DNA of 64,000 bases from Cryptomeria japonica (GCF_030272615.1 NC_081415.1:192228270-192292269), one strand, 5' to 3'. Positions 22,086-35,304 are shown, numbered from the stretch's first letter. The notes: generated by a model not told the origin, from the letters alone. Numbers and translations are program-made.

Positions 22086-25000
22086 ATGGCATCCTCTTTT
22101 GTACCTAAATTCATAGCAAACCCTACCGTAGTCGAGGTCATCAAATGCCCTAGGCCCGTATTTCAGTTAGTTCCCGAGATAGCTAAAAAGGATGATAATA
22201 TTGGTGCATTTTTCCAAATTCCCAAAGGAGTTGTTTTTTAGAAGACCCTAGAATGTACATCCATTGCCATATAGAAGAATTAGGAGACGAAGAAATCAAA
22301 AACATGTACAAGACTGTCATATGTGATGACTCTGGAAATGTAAAACCTAAACACAAAATTGTTGAAACCCTAGGATTCACTGAGATCCTCTGCATTTTGA
22401 AATTCCCCAAGGAAGTGATAAGGATAGTATTGAGAAGGGTACATGGAGAATTTTTCTAGCTAGATTCAATCCATAAAATTACCAAGGAAGCTATAACAGG
22501 GTGACCTTCCACCGGTAACAGACCAGACAAGACAAAGAAGGTCTCAAATGACCTAGTAACAAATCTAACAAGTGCAACATCTGACAAAAGGTCCTTAAGG
22601 GTTAATGATGTAACCGACATAAATGTAAGATTTATTAGCATGATTCTAGGTTACAAAACAACACATGCAAATAGACTTAACTCAGTCTCCAGATTATGCA
22701 TAAAAAGTGCACATGATATGGTAAATGAGAATGTGAAAATTGATGTATGTGAATGGTTAAAGGATGAATTGATTGACAATTTAGGGAAGATCAAGAAGGA
22801 CAAGAAAGGAACATTTAGATTTGGCAACTTACTTGTATGCTTAATGCTACATATAACCAAACAGGTTCCCGGTATAGGTATCAAGAACCTTGGATTTGAC
22901 ATACCGGTAGGAAAACAGTTATCAAACTTGTTCAACAACATGGGTGAAAGCAAACAAAAGAATATTGATGAGTATTTTCAAGCACTAAAGGCCAGAATGA
23001 ACAAAAGAGTTAGACTGTCACAGGAAATTGTTAACAAATACAAAGATGATATATGTTTTGTGATTAAAAAGGATGAGATCTGGATGGAAGCAGTTATCCC
23101 ATGAACAATTTGGGTTATTGAGATGGGTTATGAGACAGATGATCACATCATTGAAACATATGCTAAAGCCCTTCTAGAAGCACCAAATGAACCTAAGGAA
23201 GAGGTATTTGGTAGTGTTGAGACCATTGAAAGCTAAATTCAATCTCAAAAGAGAGTAAAGAAAGTTGAAGCAACTATGAGGAGAGGTTCAAGGCAGGCTA
23301 AGGCTATCAAAGAAGATGTACTAAAACAAACCGGTATCACTAAAGATGAGTTACAGGCTCAACAACCAAAAACTCACCTTTCACTGGTAGCAACTTCTTC
23401 AGAAAGTGACATGCCAGCTGAATTAAAAAGAGTTGTAAGGAAAAGACAACCTTCGCCTAGAAGAACCAAACAAAAACAACAGGCAGTGAGGCCCCCGGTC
23501 AAGAAGAAAAAGTTGACTCTAAAGAAAAGGGTTCAACAAAATATTTCTCCGATTGACAGACTATTGGATGAAATCACAGAGGAAGGACAATTGAAAAACA
23601 TCAACAAACTATATGACTCACTATCAATTGATGATAAAGAAAAGGTTGAAAACAGTGTTATTTTACACTTGGATATCTACAAGAAGTTTTTGATGCAAAT
23701 TGTAGATGAAGTACCAGATGAACTATTCAAGAGACTGGAAGCAAGAAGACAATCTATTATAGAGCTTGACAAGAAAATGAAAATTGAAAAATTACTTGTT
23801 GTCTACCCAGTTAACTCTCTGAAAGAAATAGATGATCTAATTGCAGAGGCTAACTGGTTAGTATTCTCCACTGCACACTGGCATATTGCACTAGTGGTTG
23901 GAAGAGTAAATGAGGTTGCAAAAGAAACTGAAAATGCATGGGATATATTCCTTGTTGAGAAGGAAAAACAGAAAGAATATAGAAACCCTAAGCCAATAAA
24001 AGTATATCAGAAAGACAAGGATAAAGGTAAAGACAAGGTTGGTGGTCCTCTGAGCATCAAAATAAAAGATAATTTATCCCCACCACCTCTAGTTACTCCA
24101 CCAGTAACAACAACTAAATATCAACCAACGGATGAGAGTATGGATATAGAGGATACAAATCCTAATCCTGAGGTCTTATACACAATTGATGTTGATACTC
24201 AAAAGGTCAACATTATGATAGACAAGGACACAACCGGTAACACAGATATGGCTAGTGAGCCACCGATAGTTGACAACATTGATAACACTGAAGGTAAACT
24301 GAAAGATGGGAAAATAGAGACTCCAACAGATCAGCAAACAAAGAGACAAGCAGAGAAACAAACTCCAGAACAACAATAGGTTCATGTGGAAACAGTGCCA
24401 CCGGCAACACGAGAACAACAAAAACCTTTGCTTGAGGAAATGGAAACACAAACTGACCTACCAAAGGTCACTGTAAGCAAGGATATTACTCCCACCAGTG
24501 GAATTCAGAATGTTATCTCTTCAACTAAAGGATTTAAATCAACAAATGTAATTGAAGTTCTTTTAGATTCTATAAAGAAAATTACAGATTGCAGTTCATA
24601 GGTATATAAAGCTATAGATGACACAATTCCAATTTTGAAAATGATAGCTCCAAAATGCAATGTAGATAATAAGGATTCTTTGAGTCAACTTGACACTTTG
24701 TCTAAGTATATTACTGACTACACAGTGACAGTTGAACAAATAAAGGAGGAAGCATTCAAAGAGAGGTTAGAAAAGGAAAAACATAAATTCTTTGAGGAAG
24801 AAATAAAGAAGTGTTCAAGGAAGTTTGACACACTTCTATCGGAACTATGCAACACACTCAAGGAGTTCAAAACTTTGTACAAAGACACTTGTAAGACAAA
24901 CTTTTTAATAGTTGACATAGACAAGAAAATGAGCAAGATAAATGAGGAAATTAATTATCTTGCTGACAATTTTGTTAATTCATCTGATACATTATCAGTT

Positions 25001-25336
25001 TTTGAGCAAAAGATAATAGGTTTTGAGGAAGAGTTACTGAAGCTAGAGAGAGAAAAGGAGAGAATAATAAACAAGGCTAAGAATCTGAGATTAAGACTAA
25101 GACCAAGAATGGACTATCTAGCATCCCTGAGGAAGGAAATATCTGAGGCACTAGTACAAGGACAGAAAACACCGGCAGAGCATATGCAGCACCTCACCGG
25201 TACAGTTCAAAGAACAGAGGTAGTAATAAAAGACAGTAAGAAGTTTTTGGAAAGCATAAATTTGGTTTTGGCAGATCTTTTTCAAATTGTAACCACCCAG
25301 TTACAAGGTCGAGACAGAAAACTACAACTCTATTGA
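22086..25336 (+). pseudogene. Element C ORF2: large protein of unknown function
   Basis: A product I do not recognise. ATG at 22086 starts MASSFVPKFIANPTVVEVIK. One frameshift near 22240 leads to a single frame that stays collinear to the TGA at 25334-25336, interrupted by stops near 22457, 22501, 23102, 23234, 24377 and 24599. Residues about 190-330 (22640-23101) include ANRLNSVSRLCIKSAHDMV, DVCEWLKDELIDNLGKIKKD and FGNLLVCLMLHITKQVPGIG, which faintly resembles the putative plant transposon protein family (Transposase_32); this is a guess. The middle (23276-24377) is Lys/Pro-rich and disordered, with a basic stretch KRQPSPRRTKQKQQ that could be a nuclear localisation signal. The last 230 residues are a charged coiled coil. 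It is consistent with a DNA/RNA-binding accessory protein. Confidence 0.55.
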
Positions 25337-25361
25337 CACTTTGACAACCTTTGTCATTGAT

Positions 25362-25508
25362 GCCAAAGGGGGAGTAGTAGTATGAGAAAATAATCAGAAA
25401 AAGACTTATTTGCTTAGGGGGAGCTCACATATTTTTGGTACACAATTTTTGGATTACAAGTTTTGGAATTTTTTGATGAGTGTTGCCATCAATGCCAAAG
25501 GGGGAGAT
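25362..25508 (+). other. Element C repeated polypurine tracts
   Basis: Three purine tracts precede the 3' LTR: GCCAAAGGGGGAGTAGTAG at 25362, TTAGGGGGAGCTC at about 25413, and the terminal GCCAAAGGGGGAGAT at 25494-25508 against the LTR. The first and last share a 13-base core. This matches the multiple-polypurine-tract arrangement described for Sireviruses. Confidence 0.75.
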
Positions 25509-26314
25509 TGTTGGCATATGCACACTCCAATGAGACATTGTAGGTGATTGAAGGTTTTGTCATTGATGGCAACCTTACAATCCTATGACACCAGCAGGGC
25601 ATTCCACCGACACTAGCAAGATCAAACTCTACACCTGCACTCAAACCATCGACATCGGCAATGAAAGGAAGCATACCGACACAGAAGCCGACAGGAATTT
25701 TGTTGTTAATATATTTTGTTTATTATTGTAAAATCATTGTAAGCCGACTTGGCAAGTTGTAAAATGACTCTTATATAAGAGAGATCATTGTAGAACATTT
25801 TAATGAGAGATAGAGGAATGTAATTAGGTGAAATAAGGCAGACCTATTATATGAATTATAGGTTAAGGGTTTATGTAAGAAGCAGAGGAGAAACCGGTAC
25901 TAGATCTGGCAATATAGATGCTATTTTGAAGCAGTACAAGACACTGGATTTATATAATCCATTTTGTAAGTCGGTGAGACTTCCTATTTTGTATTTAAGC
26001 ATTGAGCTCTAGGCACTTGGCCTTCATGCATGTGCAGGCCCCTCTTGTAGCAGTAATATTCTCTTATTGGCCAGTAAGCGAATATTCTGGGTCACAAATC
26101 TCACCGAGGTTTTTCCCACACTGGGTTTCCTCATTAAAATATTGTGTTATGGTGTGTTTTTCATGTGGTTGCTTTTGTCTCTGTTTATTGCATTACTTTC
26201 TGCTTATCGATACACAATATTAATATGCTCTACATGTTTTAAGTTAAGAAAATCTTATAACCGGTTAGATACTGATTCAACCCCCCCCTCTCAGTATCTG
26301 TGGGAATCCTAACA
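25509..26314 (+). repeat. Element C 3' LTR
   Basis: 806 bp, collinear with 19769-20577, about 5% diverged by eye. It ends AATCCTAACA and is followed by TGTTA. Confidence 0.92.
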
Positions 26315-26319
26315 TGTTA

Positions 26320-27648
26320 AATATAGGAAACACGGTCTATTTGTCCACCATGCATTTTGGTCAAACACCACAAATGACCTCGCGGTTGTCTTCACCAAAT
26401 CATATTTGTATTATCACAACCTGCATCGATCAATGCATCACTTAGATCTTCAGTCTGCATCGAGTCGCAAACCTCTGCAACTCACCCGTGATTTTTGGGG
26501 TCGACCATAAATGCAGACTTAGTCAAAAACAACCTCATCAACTCACACTTCACTGAACACAACATGTTTGACACCTGGAGTCTGTGTCATCATTTTCGGC
26601 ATCCAACTCTGCTCAGGTCACTATGTTGGTTTAAGCTCAGTCACCGACCATCATACTACCGATGTTCATCTACCAGTTCAAATTCCCTATTGGTTATACA
26701 TTAACCAGACAACCTTCATGCCATGCAGTTTACTATTCTGTCGGTGGAACACATTAACTTGGTCACCAACCTTGTCAATCCACAACATTCTCATCTTCAT
26801 CTGATGGGAGCTTTTCAGTTTTGCATTTTCTTGCATACCGATAGCCCCGTTTATTGGTTGACACTACTCCTGCCTTCATATCGGTAACATGCATGACAAT
26901 ATCATGCCAACAATATTCAACTGTCATTGCATCAATCTGCATCTGCATTTCGGATACACTCTCTATCTACAATGTTGAACCTTTCCTTCTTCTTCATTTG
27001 AAAGCTTCTCCTCTCATCTAGTTTGCCAAGGTGGCAAACACATCACTCCTTACTCTTCTTCTTTTGTCCCGGTAGCTCATCATGCTTTCACTTGTTGAAA
27101 CGGTGCAAATCTCCAATTTCATGCACCTGAGGCATCCTCATGTTCCACTATGGGCATCCGGTATAATCCTACAATCAACGATGGGAGTAGATCCTTGTCA
27201 CTCATTTTGCTTCCGACATTGCATAGAAATGCCTTAGCTAACATTGAGTAGATACATCTTCAATCGGGCACATATGACCCGGTTGGGCACATTCTCTATT
27301 AGTGTTCTCTTCATCCTGTGACACCATCTTTATCCGGTGGGAGTCCTACTATTTCACATCCAAACATCCAACTACATACTGGTTGTTAGCACATTATTTA
27401 TGGACCCTCCTTGCTTTCTTACTGGTCACATGCTTACCGGTTGGCAACCATACACTGCCAACACATCACTCACTAGTTGTCATTTCATATTGGTCTTCAG
27501 TCCTTACTCATTGGTTAACTCGATCTTGTAGCATGTCGGTTGATATCCCATACAAAACCAGTTGACATCAATGATAGCAATACCAACAATCTCTCATACT
27601 GGTTGCCATTCTATACTAGTTGACATCAATGACAACACAATGCCAACA
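26320..27648 (-). repeat. Copia B 5' LTR, second piece
   Basis: Continues from 19768 and ends TGCCAACA at 27648. It is rich in CCGGT words (plus-strand ACCGG), as in the other Copia sequences here. The frames at 26495-26804 and 27302-27565 lie in LTR sequence with no domain. Confidence 0.62.
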
Positions 27649-28363
27649 CTTATCACTCATTGCGAGCATGATATGGTGTTGTGATTCTCTTATCACTGCA
27701 TGTTTATCATGATGTATATATATGTTATATATGTATTGTATTGTGTTTTAGTGGTGATTGCACGATTTAGGTACCAGACATCAACTCCACCTAGTCTCAC
27801 AGGTCTGAGCGTGTCCTATACCAATGACAAGTTGTAAAAAATGACATGTGTTTCCTCTCATGCTCTAGGCTTAGTTGTCCATGTCCACCTTGTCAGTCAT
27901 GTCGTGGTGTAAGTTGGTGGTTAGCGTCTTGAGTCGGTTTTGCCCTTGACGGGTTGCTTGAGGTGATGTGAGTGTATATTTATTATTTAATTAATAATTG
28001 GATTAATGCAATCTATTAATGTTTGATTTAATTTATCATATAATATGGTATTTACTTGTTTGGATTGATTATAGAAGTTTAATTAATTGAGTTTGATTTA
28101 TTTGATTTATTGATTATTTGATAATTAATTTATTAATTTATTTGCTTTAATGTTTAATTGGTTTGTATTTATTATTTAAATTGGCAACTTAATTATTGTT
28201 TATTGTTTATGTTTTATTATTGATTTGATTTTATATTTTATTATGAATTCTTACCTATATGGCTTTTACCCATTTATTTCATTTATTTAATTATTAAGGG
28301 TATAATTTATTAATTTTTTATTTGTATTTATACAACTATTATCCTATTACTATCGATAATCGA

Positions 28364-28388
28364 ATATATATATATATATATATATATA
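28364..28388. repeat. (TA)n microsatellite
   Basis: About 12 uninterrupted TA dinucleotides within LTR-X copy 1. Confidence 0.95.
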
Positions 28389-29193
28389 CCTACCCTTTAT
28401 TTCTATTGGTTGATTTTGTGTGGGGTAAGTAAGTAATACTATTTTATATAATTTACCTTGTAACTATGCATAGTAGGTAAATAATATAGTTGATTGGATT
28501 ATTTTGATTGATTGGAATATTTCTATAGTTTTGGATTCAATTTTCTATTTATTTGTTTTCTCTGTGTGTTGTTGGGGTTGGCCTCCGAGAGATATTTATG
28601 TGCATTTGGAGATTTTGCTTTGGTTGGAGCTTAGATTGTGGTTGCTTGGAGCTTGTTGAATTTGGATTTTGGCTCTTCATCATATTTCATTTCCTTAGCT
28701 TCATTTCTAGGTTGGTAGATTTATCTTCTCTACAATTTCATTTGGAAAAGATTGTCCTCTCCGTGCCTGAGTTTGTTGTGTGCAAGAATGGGATATAATA
28801 TTGTGGCTAGATTAAAGATATAGTTCTATTATATACTCTAGGGTTTAATTTCATATAAATAATTTATTAGTTGGTTGTCACCGTGAACGACATTGAGAGC
28901 TTCCTATGCAATGCCTTTAAATGTATTGGCTGTTGTGACCCTGATTTGATCAAGGAGATGTTGAGTTTAATTGTTACTCTTCCCTTTGAGCTTGGTTCTT
29001 GTGAACTTGTATTCTTTTTTGTCTATTGAAGTTTGTTTCCCTATGTTTTGTTGGAATCTCTCTCTGTGTATTTGAAAATGACCCTTTTGTGAAGAGTCTA
29101 TTCTTGTTATTGTTTAGTTCTTTGGCTTTTGATTGTTGTTGCGTCTTTAATCATTGTGTTTCTGGCATCATTGGAATCTGTGATTTTTGTACT

Positions 29194-29735
29194 ACAATAT
29201 CGTACTAGTACTGTACATGTATGCAATCATACTACCATCATACTATATTGCACATATTTACCATTGTATTACCATTGTACTAGTATTGTACATGTATGCC
29301 ATTGTACTACCATCGTACTGGCATGCCATCATACTACCATCGTACACATATTGTACATGTATGCCATTGTACTACCATCGTACTAATATTGTACCTAGAT
29401 ATGCCATTGTACTACCATCATACTAGTAAAATACATGTATGACATTGTACTACCATCATACTAGTACATACATGTATGCCATTGTAATAATATCATACTA
29501 GTACCGTACATCTATGCCATCGTATTACCATCGTACTAGTACAATACATGTATGCCATCATACTACCATCATACTATTACCGTACATGTATGCAATCATA
29601 CTTTCAACATACTAGTACCTTACCTATATGCCATCATACTACCATCGTACTAGTACCATACATGTATGCCATCATACTAGTATCATACCTATATGCCATC
29701 ATACTAGTATCATACCTGTCTACCATCGTACCACC
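29194..29735. repeat. 38-bp minisatellite, about 14 degenerate copies
   Basis: Units of the form TACATGTATGCCATCRTACTACCATCRTACTAGTACCG, with indels that vary the length between about 22 and 40 bp. Each unit contains the palindrome TACATGTA and two YCATCRTACT words. It lies inside LTR-X copy 1 with no clear equivalent array in copy 2, so it expanded after the copies separated. The Tyr/Ile-rich frames at 29129-29790 are artefacts of the repeat. Confidence 0.9.
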
Positions 29736-30801
29736 TGATATGTTTGGCATGTTCGGTGTCAGACATTTTTTGGTCTTTCAGTTATTTTAAGTTGATTTTT
29801 ACCAATTAATTTTGTACCAGAGGCTATACTTTGAGGGTTTGAGTTGTCAAGAGTTGTTGTTGTGATCAGTATTGATTTATTGAGTATTTGATAGTATTTT
29901 TATGTACTTGCAAGGGATGATTGCCTTGCCTTTGTTATTTTTTTTCTGCATGCAGCTCCAACAAGATGGCACATACCTTGTTGTAGGGGGTTATTTGTGT
30001 TAGCTCCAACGATATGGGAAATGCCTCACTGTGGAGGATTGTATTGAACTATGGTTTATCTCTATCTTGTATTAATAATGGACGAGGCTCTTATTTTTTA
30101 TTGCATTTGTCTTTATGCATTCATGGCTTGGTATATATTTGCATGGTCTTTTGGTTGTTAATGTGGCTATATGTACAAGCTTGTGCATATGAGCCTCATT
30201 TAGTTGTTATTGATTATGTTCACCCTAAGGTTTTGGTCCATGGTTAGGGGGAGTGGGATCTTGCATGTGCAGAACTAGGGTCATGAGCAATGTAGCTCTA
30301 GGAGGGGGGTCTAGACCTTATGGAACCACATGAAGAGTTTTCCTTTGTAATTGCAAGTGATAATCTTAATAATTTGATTAGTGGATTCGAGTAATTAGGA
30401 ATTCACATAATCAAGATAATGAATTTGAGTGGTGTGGCCCAATGGTGGGTCCCAAGGAGATGATAATGGGATGATAGATTTCATGGAGATGGTTTTGGAA
30501 TCTATGATTAGTAAGACCGTTGGTACGGTAGACTGACCTCCCTTGTTTGGCTCCAAGGTTGAGGTGGATTCCACATGAGGCTAGCATGTGATGACACTCT
30601 TCCCTACATGTTTCCATTATCCTTATGCCTTGATTTATTGTTCATGCCTCTGGAAGTTCATTGATTTATGATTTAGCCATGTGATGTGATTGGATCTTTG
30701 ATTCTTGATGTTATCCATGGATGTCATGTTGATTCCCTTGGTAGTCAGGTGTCAGCCTAGGTCTTGAGTGTGAGTTGGAACCCCATGTCATCTCCTAGCA
30801 T

Positions 30802-30816
30802 GGGGGGGGGGGGGGG
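30802..30816. repeat. G15 homopolymer
   Basis: ATGG followed by a run of G at a site where LTR-X copy 2 (44449) has only six G. The exact length may be a sequencing uncertainty. Confidence 0.8.
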
Positions 30817-31800
30817 TTCCTTTCAGGTTCCACATGGTCGGGTGGTTTGATGCCTTCTTCCATTGGGATATTCTTCATTGATACTAGTGTGTGTGGCTAT
30901 GGATTCTTCATTATGTAATGAACATGTAGCTAATTTCTATGTATGGAGATTATAATGTGTAGTCATGATGTCATTGCAAATGTAAAGAAAACTATGCACT
31001 CGTATCTTGTCCTCTCACATAATAGGTTTTGTTATTAATGTAAAGAATATGATGTTGTAATGATATAAGATGACATATTATCTTATATTTCATGATGTGG
31101 ATATGATCGTTAAGTAGGATTGGAATCTTGTGATGAACTAGAGAAATGGATGATTATATTTAGTATATTTTCATTATGTAATGTGATTCTTAATGGTGTT
31201 ATTGCATGAGTTCTTTATTGGAAGTAAAATAATACTTGCTTCCCTACTCTCGTATATATTTGTATGGTTTATAATCTTAATGCACAGAGAGAAGGATAAT
31301 CTTAAGGAAATGATCTAGTTCCAATCTAGAAAAAGTTATATGTAATTTCATGATGAAGGAATAATAAAGGAATAGGAATATTTGAGTGGTTCTTTAAAAT
31401 AACTTAGGTTAATTAATGGGGTTATGGGAAATATGCATTGGTATATCATAATCTCATGTTAAGGAAGCAATTATTAGAACTTAATGTATTGCATGTTATG
31501 GTTTACTTCATGTAGATATGTTATTGTGTTGTTACTTGTAAGTAGTAACGTTAAGGTAACCTAGGGAAAGTATGAATGGATGTTACATGTGTTATGTTTG
31601 AAATTTTTATTCCATTTGCATTAATTTTTACAATTGGCTATGTCTATGTTCACATTGTTTTAAGCATTCTCATGAAGTTAACTTATGTTTATAAGATTTG
31701 ATAGTTTATTATGTTGCAATATAAGTGATTAATTTTTTTTTTAACTCTATTTGTTAGTTAGTTTTGTTATTTTCTCTAGGGTATTTTGGTGGGCGTTACA

Positions 31801-33189
31801 TTTGGTGCACACCACAACACCCATTTTGTAGTTGCATTTTCAAACTACCTAGCAAACAAAGGTTTTATTTTGTAATCTTTTTGTTTGGTGCATATTGCAA
31901 TACCCATTTTGCAATCGCCTTTTTTAGATTATTTAACAAATGAAGATTTTCTTTGTAATATTTTGCTAGACCTATTTGACTCTCCTTCTATAACATGAAT
32001 CCTAGTAAGTAACACTTACTAGACTAAGAAGTCATTCCTCTTTCTAATATGGCTCCTCATAGGAAACCCTTACTAGACCTATATGTCATATTCCTTCTTT
32101 GTTCTTGCAAGATAAGTGTGTGTTTAACCTATATGATTGTTTCTTTTATCCTAATATTTTAGATCGATAGAATCCTAAGTCTTGTGGGCTTGGTGTTTTC
32201 TTGTCTATTTTATGTCTTAGTGAAAGTCTTTTGATGCTATCCTGTACTTTATTGAGAGTATGAGAATACGGTTATACTACCACTAAAGTGGGGGCTAAAT
32301 TTAGAGCCATAAATAGTATCCTCATAAATTTCACACTTATTTGGGGCTTACCAGGGTGGTTTTCCCACATGATATTGATTCATGACTGATTGTGCTCATT
32401 CCAGGGCCAAATTTGAAAGCTTAGCACAATTATATGCTTATTGACCCAAACTCAAGCCAAAATGCTAGGAACATGACACCAAGCATAATAGACCTCCTGG
32501 ACTATGGTGCTAGGTGCTATAGTTTTGCCATTCTGAGCCCAAATTTGAACTCTCTACGATTGAAATTTTTTTGAGGAGAAAGTACTTCCTAATGTCAACC
32601 TACTTTAAAATTTCAACAATTTCATGAAGTTGTGTATAAATACAACTCTCACCCCCTTCATTTAAACATCTCTTAATTATCTATCCACAAGCATTCAATT
32701 CCAATTGAGAAAAACAATCAAGCATCTTCAAGGTAGTGAAGGAGAGATTTGAAGTCAAACATTCAAGTTAGCATCCATGATCATGTTTATGTGTTTCTTC
32801 CATGAGAGAAGACATGCATGAAATCATATTAAACAACATCAACCTTTCATGAGGTTTCAATGTAAGAAGATCATAACAAAGGTATCACATGTGAATTCTA
32901 CATTTCCTTAAGGTTTTTAACCTCTTCTCTACCAAGGGTAAGCTCTCTTTTCTAATAATCATTTCTATAGTGGAGGTTAATTCCTACCCATAAGTCTAAC
33001 CCCTATATAACCCAACACGTTTCCCCTCTTTTTCTATGCATAGGATCAAGATATGATGGTAGAGAGTTGTAAATTCATAGAGTGCAGACTAGGTAACATA
33101 GTTCCATATTTGAATAGGAAAAAATCCGTGGTCTATGGACCACCACTCTAGTGACCAACATTTTCCTACTAAAATTTTGGGAGAATGAT
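31801..33189 (+). other. short interior between the two LTR-X copies
   Basis: No gene seen in 1.39 kb. It begins with a diverged 80-bp direct duplication (31801-31880 and 31886-31965: TTTGGTGCA...CCCATTTTG). At 32286-32301 AAAGTGGGGGCTAAAT matches element G's polypurine tract and is followed by an LTR-like start, suggesting a diverged plus-strand relative of the G LTR from about 32302. No initiator-Met primer site follows copy 1. Confidence 0.4.
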
Positions 33190-33716
33190 CGATAGTGTCC
33201 CTCCTCTGTTTATCTTTTGATCTATGCATCAGTAGGCTTGTTTAGACATGACAATAATACTTTGATGGCTTCTTATGACTTTTCACTTATCGTAGATGCT
33301 GTTTTGTGATGTTAGACACTTCTTCATAGACATACGCTATATGATGATTATTATGATTGACTGTCATATCTTGGATCATTATGATAATAATGGGATTTCT
33401 TATTATTGATTATGGGATAATATGAATATATATTATTTGCTAGATTTTATATGTGTACACATGCTTGATGGCTTTATATGATAAATTATGTTGATGGTTT
33501 ATGATTGATTAAGCACTAGATGATATTGTGGATAGTTTTATGTTGATTATGCATTTGAGGAGATTATTGACATACTAACCCCATCTCTTGTTTACATATA
33601 TGATGAGATGGTTACTTGATGTGTCTGTCATTTTTGGACTATCTTCATGGTAGAATCAATGTCACATCACTCATTGTGAGCGGAATGTGTTGTTGTGAAA
33701 TTCTACCATGTGTCTG

Positions 33717-35304
33717 TGATGGGTTGGTGCTTTGGATAGACTAGCCTAGTCTATGCTCCTGGATCCTGCCCTAGGATCTCCTAGTGTTCTCTCCACACCC
33801 TAGGGTCTCTAGGACTTACCTTTCTTGAGAAATCCCCTGACCTTGCCCAATCCACCCACCAATGAGTTTCTATGCTACTCCTAAGGTCTCATCTACTCAT
33901 GAGACTCAAAATCCCTTACTATGGCTAATAAGGGCTAAGGCTTGTTCCACACCTTCCAAGGTCTTAGCAAGGTTAAATCAGGTCTTCAACCATGTTTTAC
34001 ATCCCTCAATGTGCCCCCAAGAAGTTGCTACCTTCATCATTTCTATTGATTTCACTGTTTTGTGTTTTTGCTTACAAAACAGGGCTACAAGGATTAGGAC
34101 CAATTAGGCCTCCTACCCGGTCCTTTAGGGCTTTCTCTCACAAATGATGCATACACAACCCAAACTCCCAAAATATAATACCTTTCAATTGGCAAGGGCT
34201 CAAGTATTTTCTAGGTTTTGGGCCTCCAAGTGGCCGTACAGTGCCTTGGGTGGATTTTGGGGTTTTTAAGGGTTTTGTGAGGGTTTTGTGGTCTGCCTGG
34301 GTCACAATGAGTGTTTTGTGTTTTAGCCACCTTGTCTGGATTTGTGGAGGCTCCTCTTCACACTAATGATGCTTCAAACACTCCTCTACACCTCCTCCAA
34401 AGGGTGTACTTTCCTCTATCCAACCTTGCTCTCCAAGACCTCTGCAACTTAACCTCTCCTAGTCGGGCACTGTTCAGTCTCACATAGGATTGGGTCTCTT
34501 GATGGCCTCCCTGAATTTTCAAGGGCCTTTCTTGTTTTGTAGTATGGTACAAGGTCTGCACTCTCATTCCCCATGGTTTCATGGTGGTTCCACAATGGGG
34601 AATGGAGTTATGGAGCCATTTACACAATCTTGTCCAAAATTGGACAATAAGAAGACAATTTACAAACTATTTTACAAACACACTCAATCTGCAAATAAAC
34701 ACCTAAAATGATTGCATGAAATGAAAGTATTTACACCATGAAAGACATTCCACATAGTTTTGGACATATCTCAATCCATTAACTTGCTTGGTTGCTTCAT
34801 TCAAACTGACTGGTAACAGTTTTACAGTCTCAGTCTGGTCTTTTTGCTAGGGTCGTACAATGTCTGACATCCAACCCATTAATTTAGGGTTTTCAAATAC
34901 TTATACTACCCATACCTTGTTTGGTGTGCCAAAATTAGGGCTCTCCATGTACAACAAGGGTCTATGATCATTTTGGGTGGAAAAGTTGCTTGACAACTTT
35001 TAAAAGTTGTCATGCAACTTTTGCATCTTTTGAGCAACTTTGCCATTGTTGCTTTTCATGACTCCTAAGCCTATTTTGGGCTATTCTAAGGACATAAACA
35101 TGCCAATAAGGCCTAACACACATTCTAGGCACACTCAACCTCTCCTGCAGAAGAAATCACAACAAAAACACTAAGGACCTAAAACTAGGACCTAGTCTAG
35201 CACACATGAGCTCATGGTTCTTATTCATGTACAATGGCTTCTAAAGAAGCATAACACCAACAAAACAAGAAGGAGGGAGAGCTTGAAAGGGTTCTCCTGC
35301 ACCA
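33717..35304 (-). repeat. Chromovirus 3' (left) LTR
   Basis: 1,588 bp with terminal TGATGG and GCACCA. The frames at 33862-34107 and 34358-34711 fall in LTR sequence, and the same frames recur in the other LTR. Confidence 0.93.

Larger units (their letters stand above)
19769..26314 (+). mobile_element. Element C: non-autonomous LTR retrotransposon with an unrecognised large ORF
   Basis: The 6,546-bp element is flanked by a perfect TGTTA target duplication (19764-19768, 26315-26319). It has LTRs of 809 and 806 bp running TGTTGGC to CCTAACA, a perfect initiator-Met primer site at 20580-20591 and a polypurine tract at 25494-25508. The interior encodes a coiled-coil/zinc-knuckle ORF and a second ORF of about 1,080 codons. 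No protease, RT or integrase is present, so it is non-autonomous. The polypurine tract is identical to that of Copia A and is repeated, so the likely helper is a Copia/Sirevirus-type element (inference). LTRs differ by about 5% by eye. Confidence 0.9.
17470..27648 (-). mobile_element. Copia B: truncated Ty1/Copia element split by element C
   Basis: Minus-strand Copia remnant: gag (17660-18541), a mutated initiator-Met primer site (18602-18613) and a 5' LTR from 18616 to 27648 that is interrupted by element C at 19769-26314. Everything downstream of gag (protease to RNase H and the 3' LTR) is absent because the element abuts Copia A at about 17470. The LTR without the insertion is about 2.5 kb. 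Confidence 0.75.
27649..31800 (+). repeat. LTR-X copy 1 (first ~480 bp missing)
   Basis: Collinear with LTR-X copy 2: ATCACTCATTGCGAG at 27650 matches 33667. The blocks CTAGCATGTGATGACACTC (30582) and ATCTCCTAGCATGGGG (30791) match 44246 and 44438. The terminal TCTAGGGTATTTTGGTGGG plus CGTTACA (to 31800) matches 46919-46945. No coding capacity. It includes AT-rich sequence, a (TA)n run, a minisatellite and a G15 run. The missing first part abuts the Copia B LTR end, which suggests Copia B inserted at, or recombined with, LTR-X. Confidence 0.65.

Noticed and set aside
29129-29790. Tyr/Ile-rich plus-strand frames (about 80 aa each)
   Set aside because: They are translations of a 38-bp minisatellite in three overlapping frames, with no domain and no start context.
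31801-33189. LTR-X pair considered as one simple small retrotransposon
   Set aside because: Copy 1 is not followed by a primer site while copy 2 is, and copy 1 lacks its start. The relationship is therefore left open.
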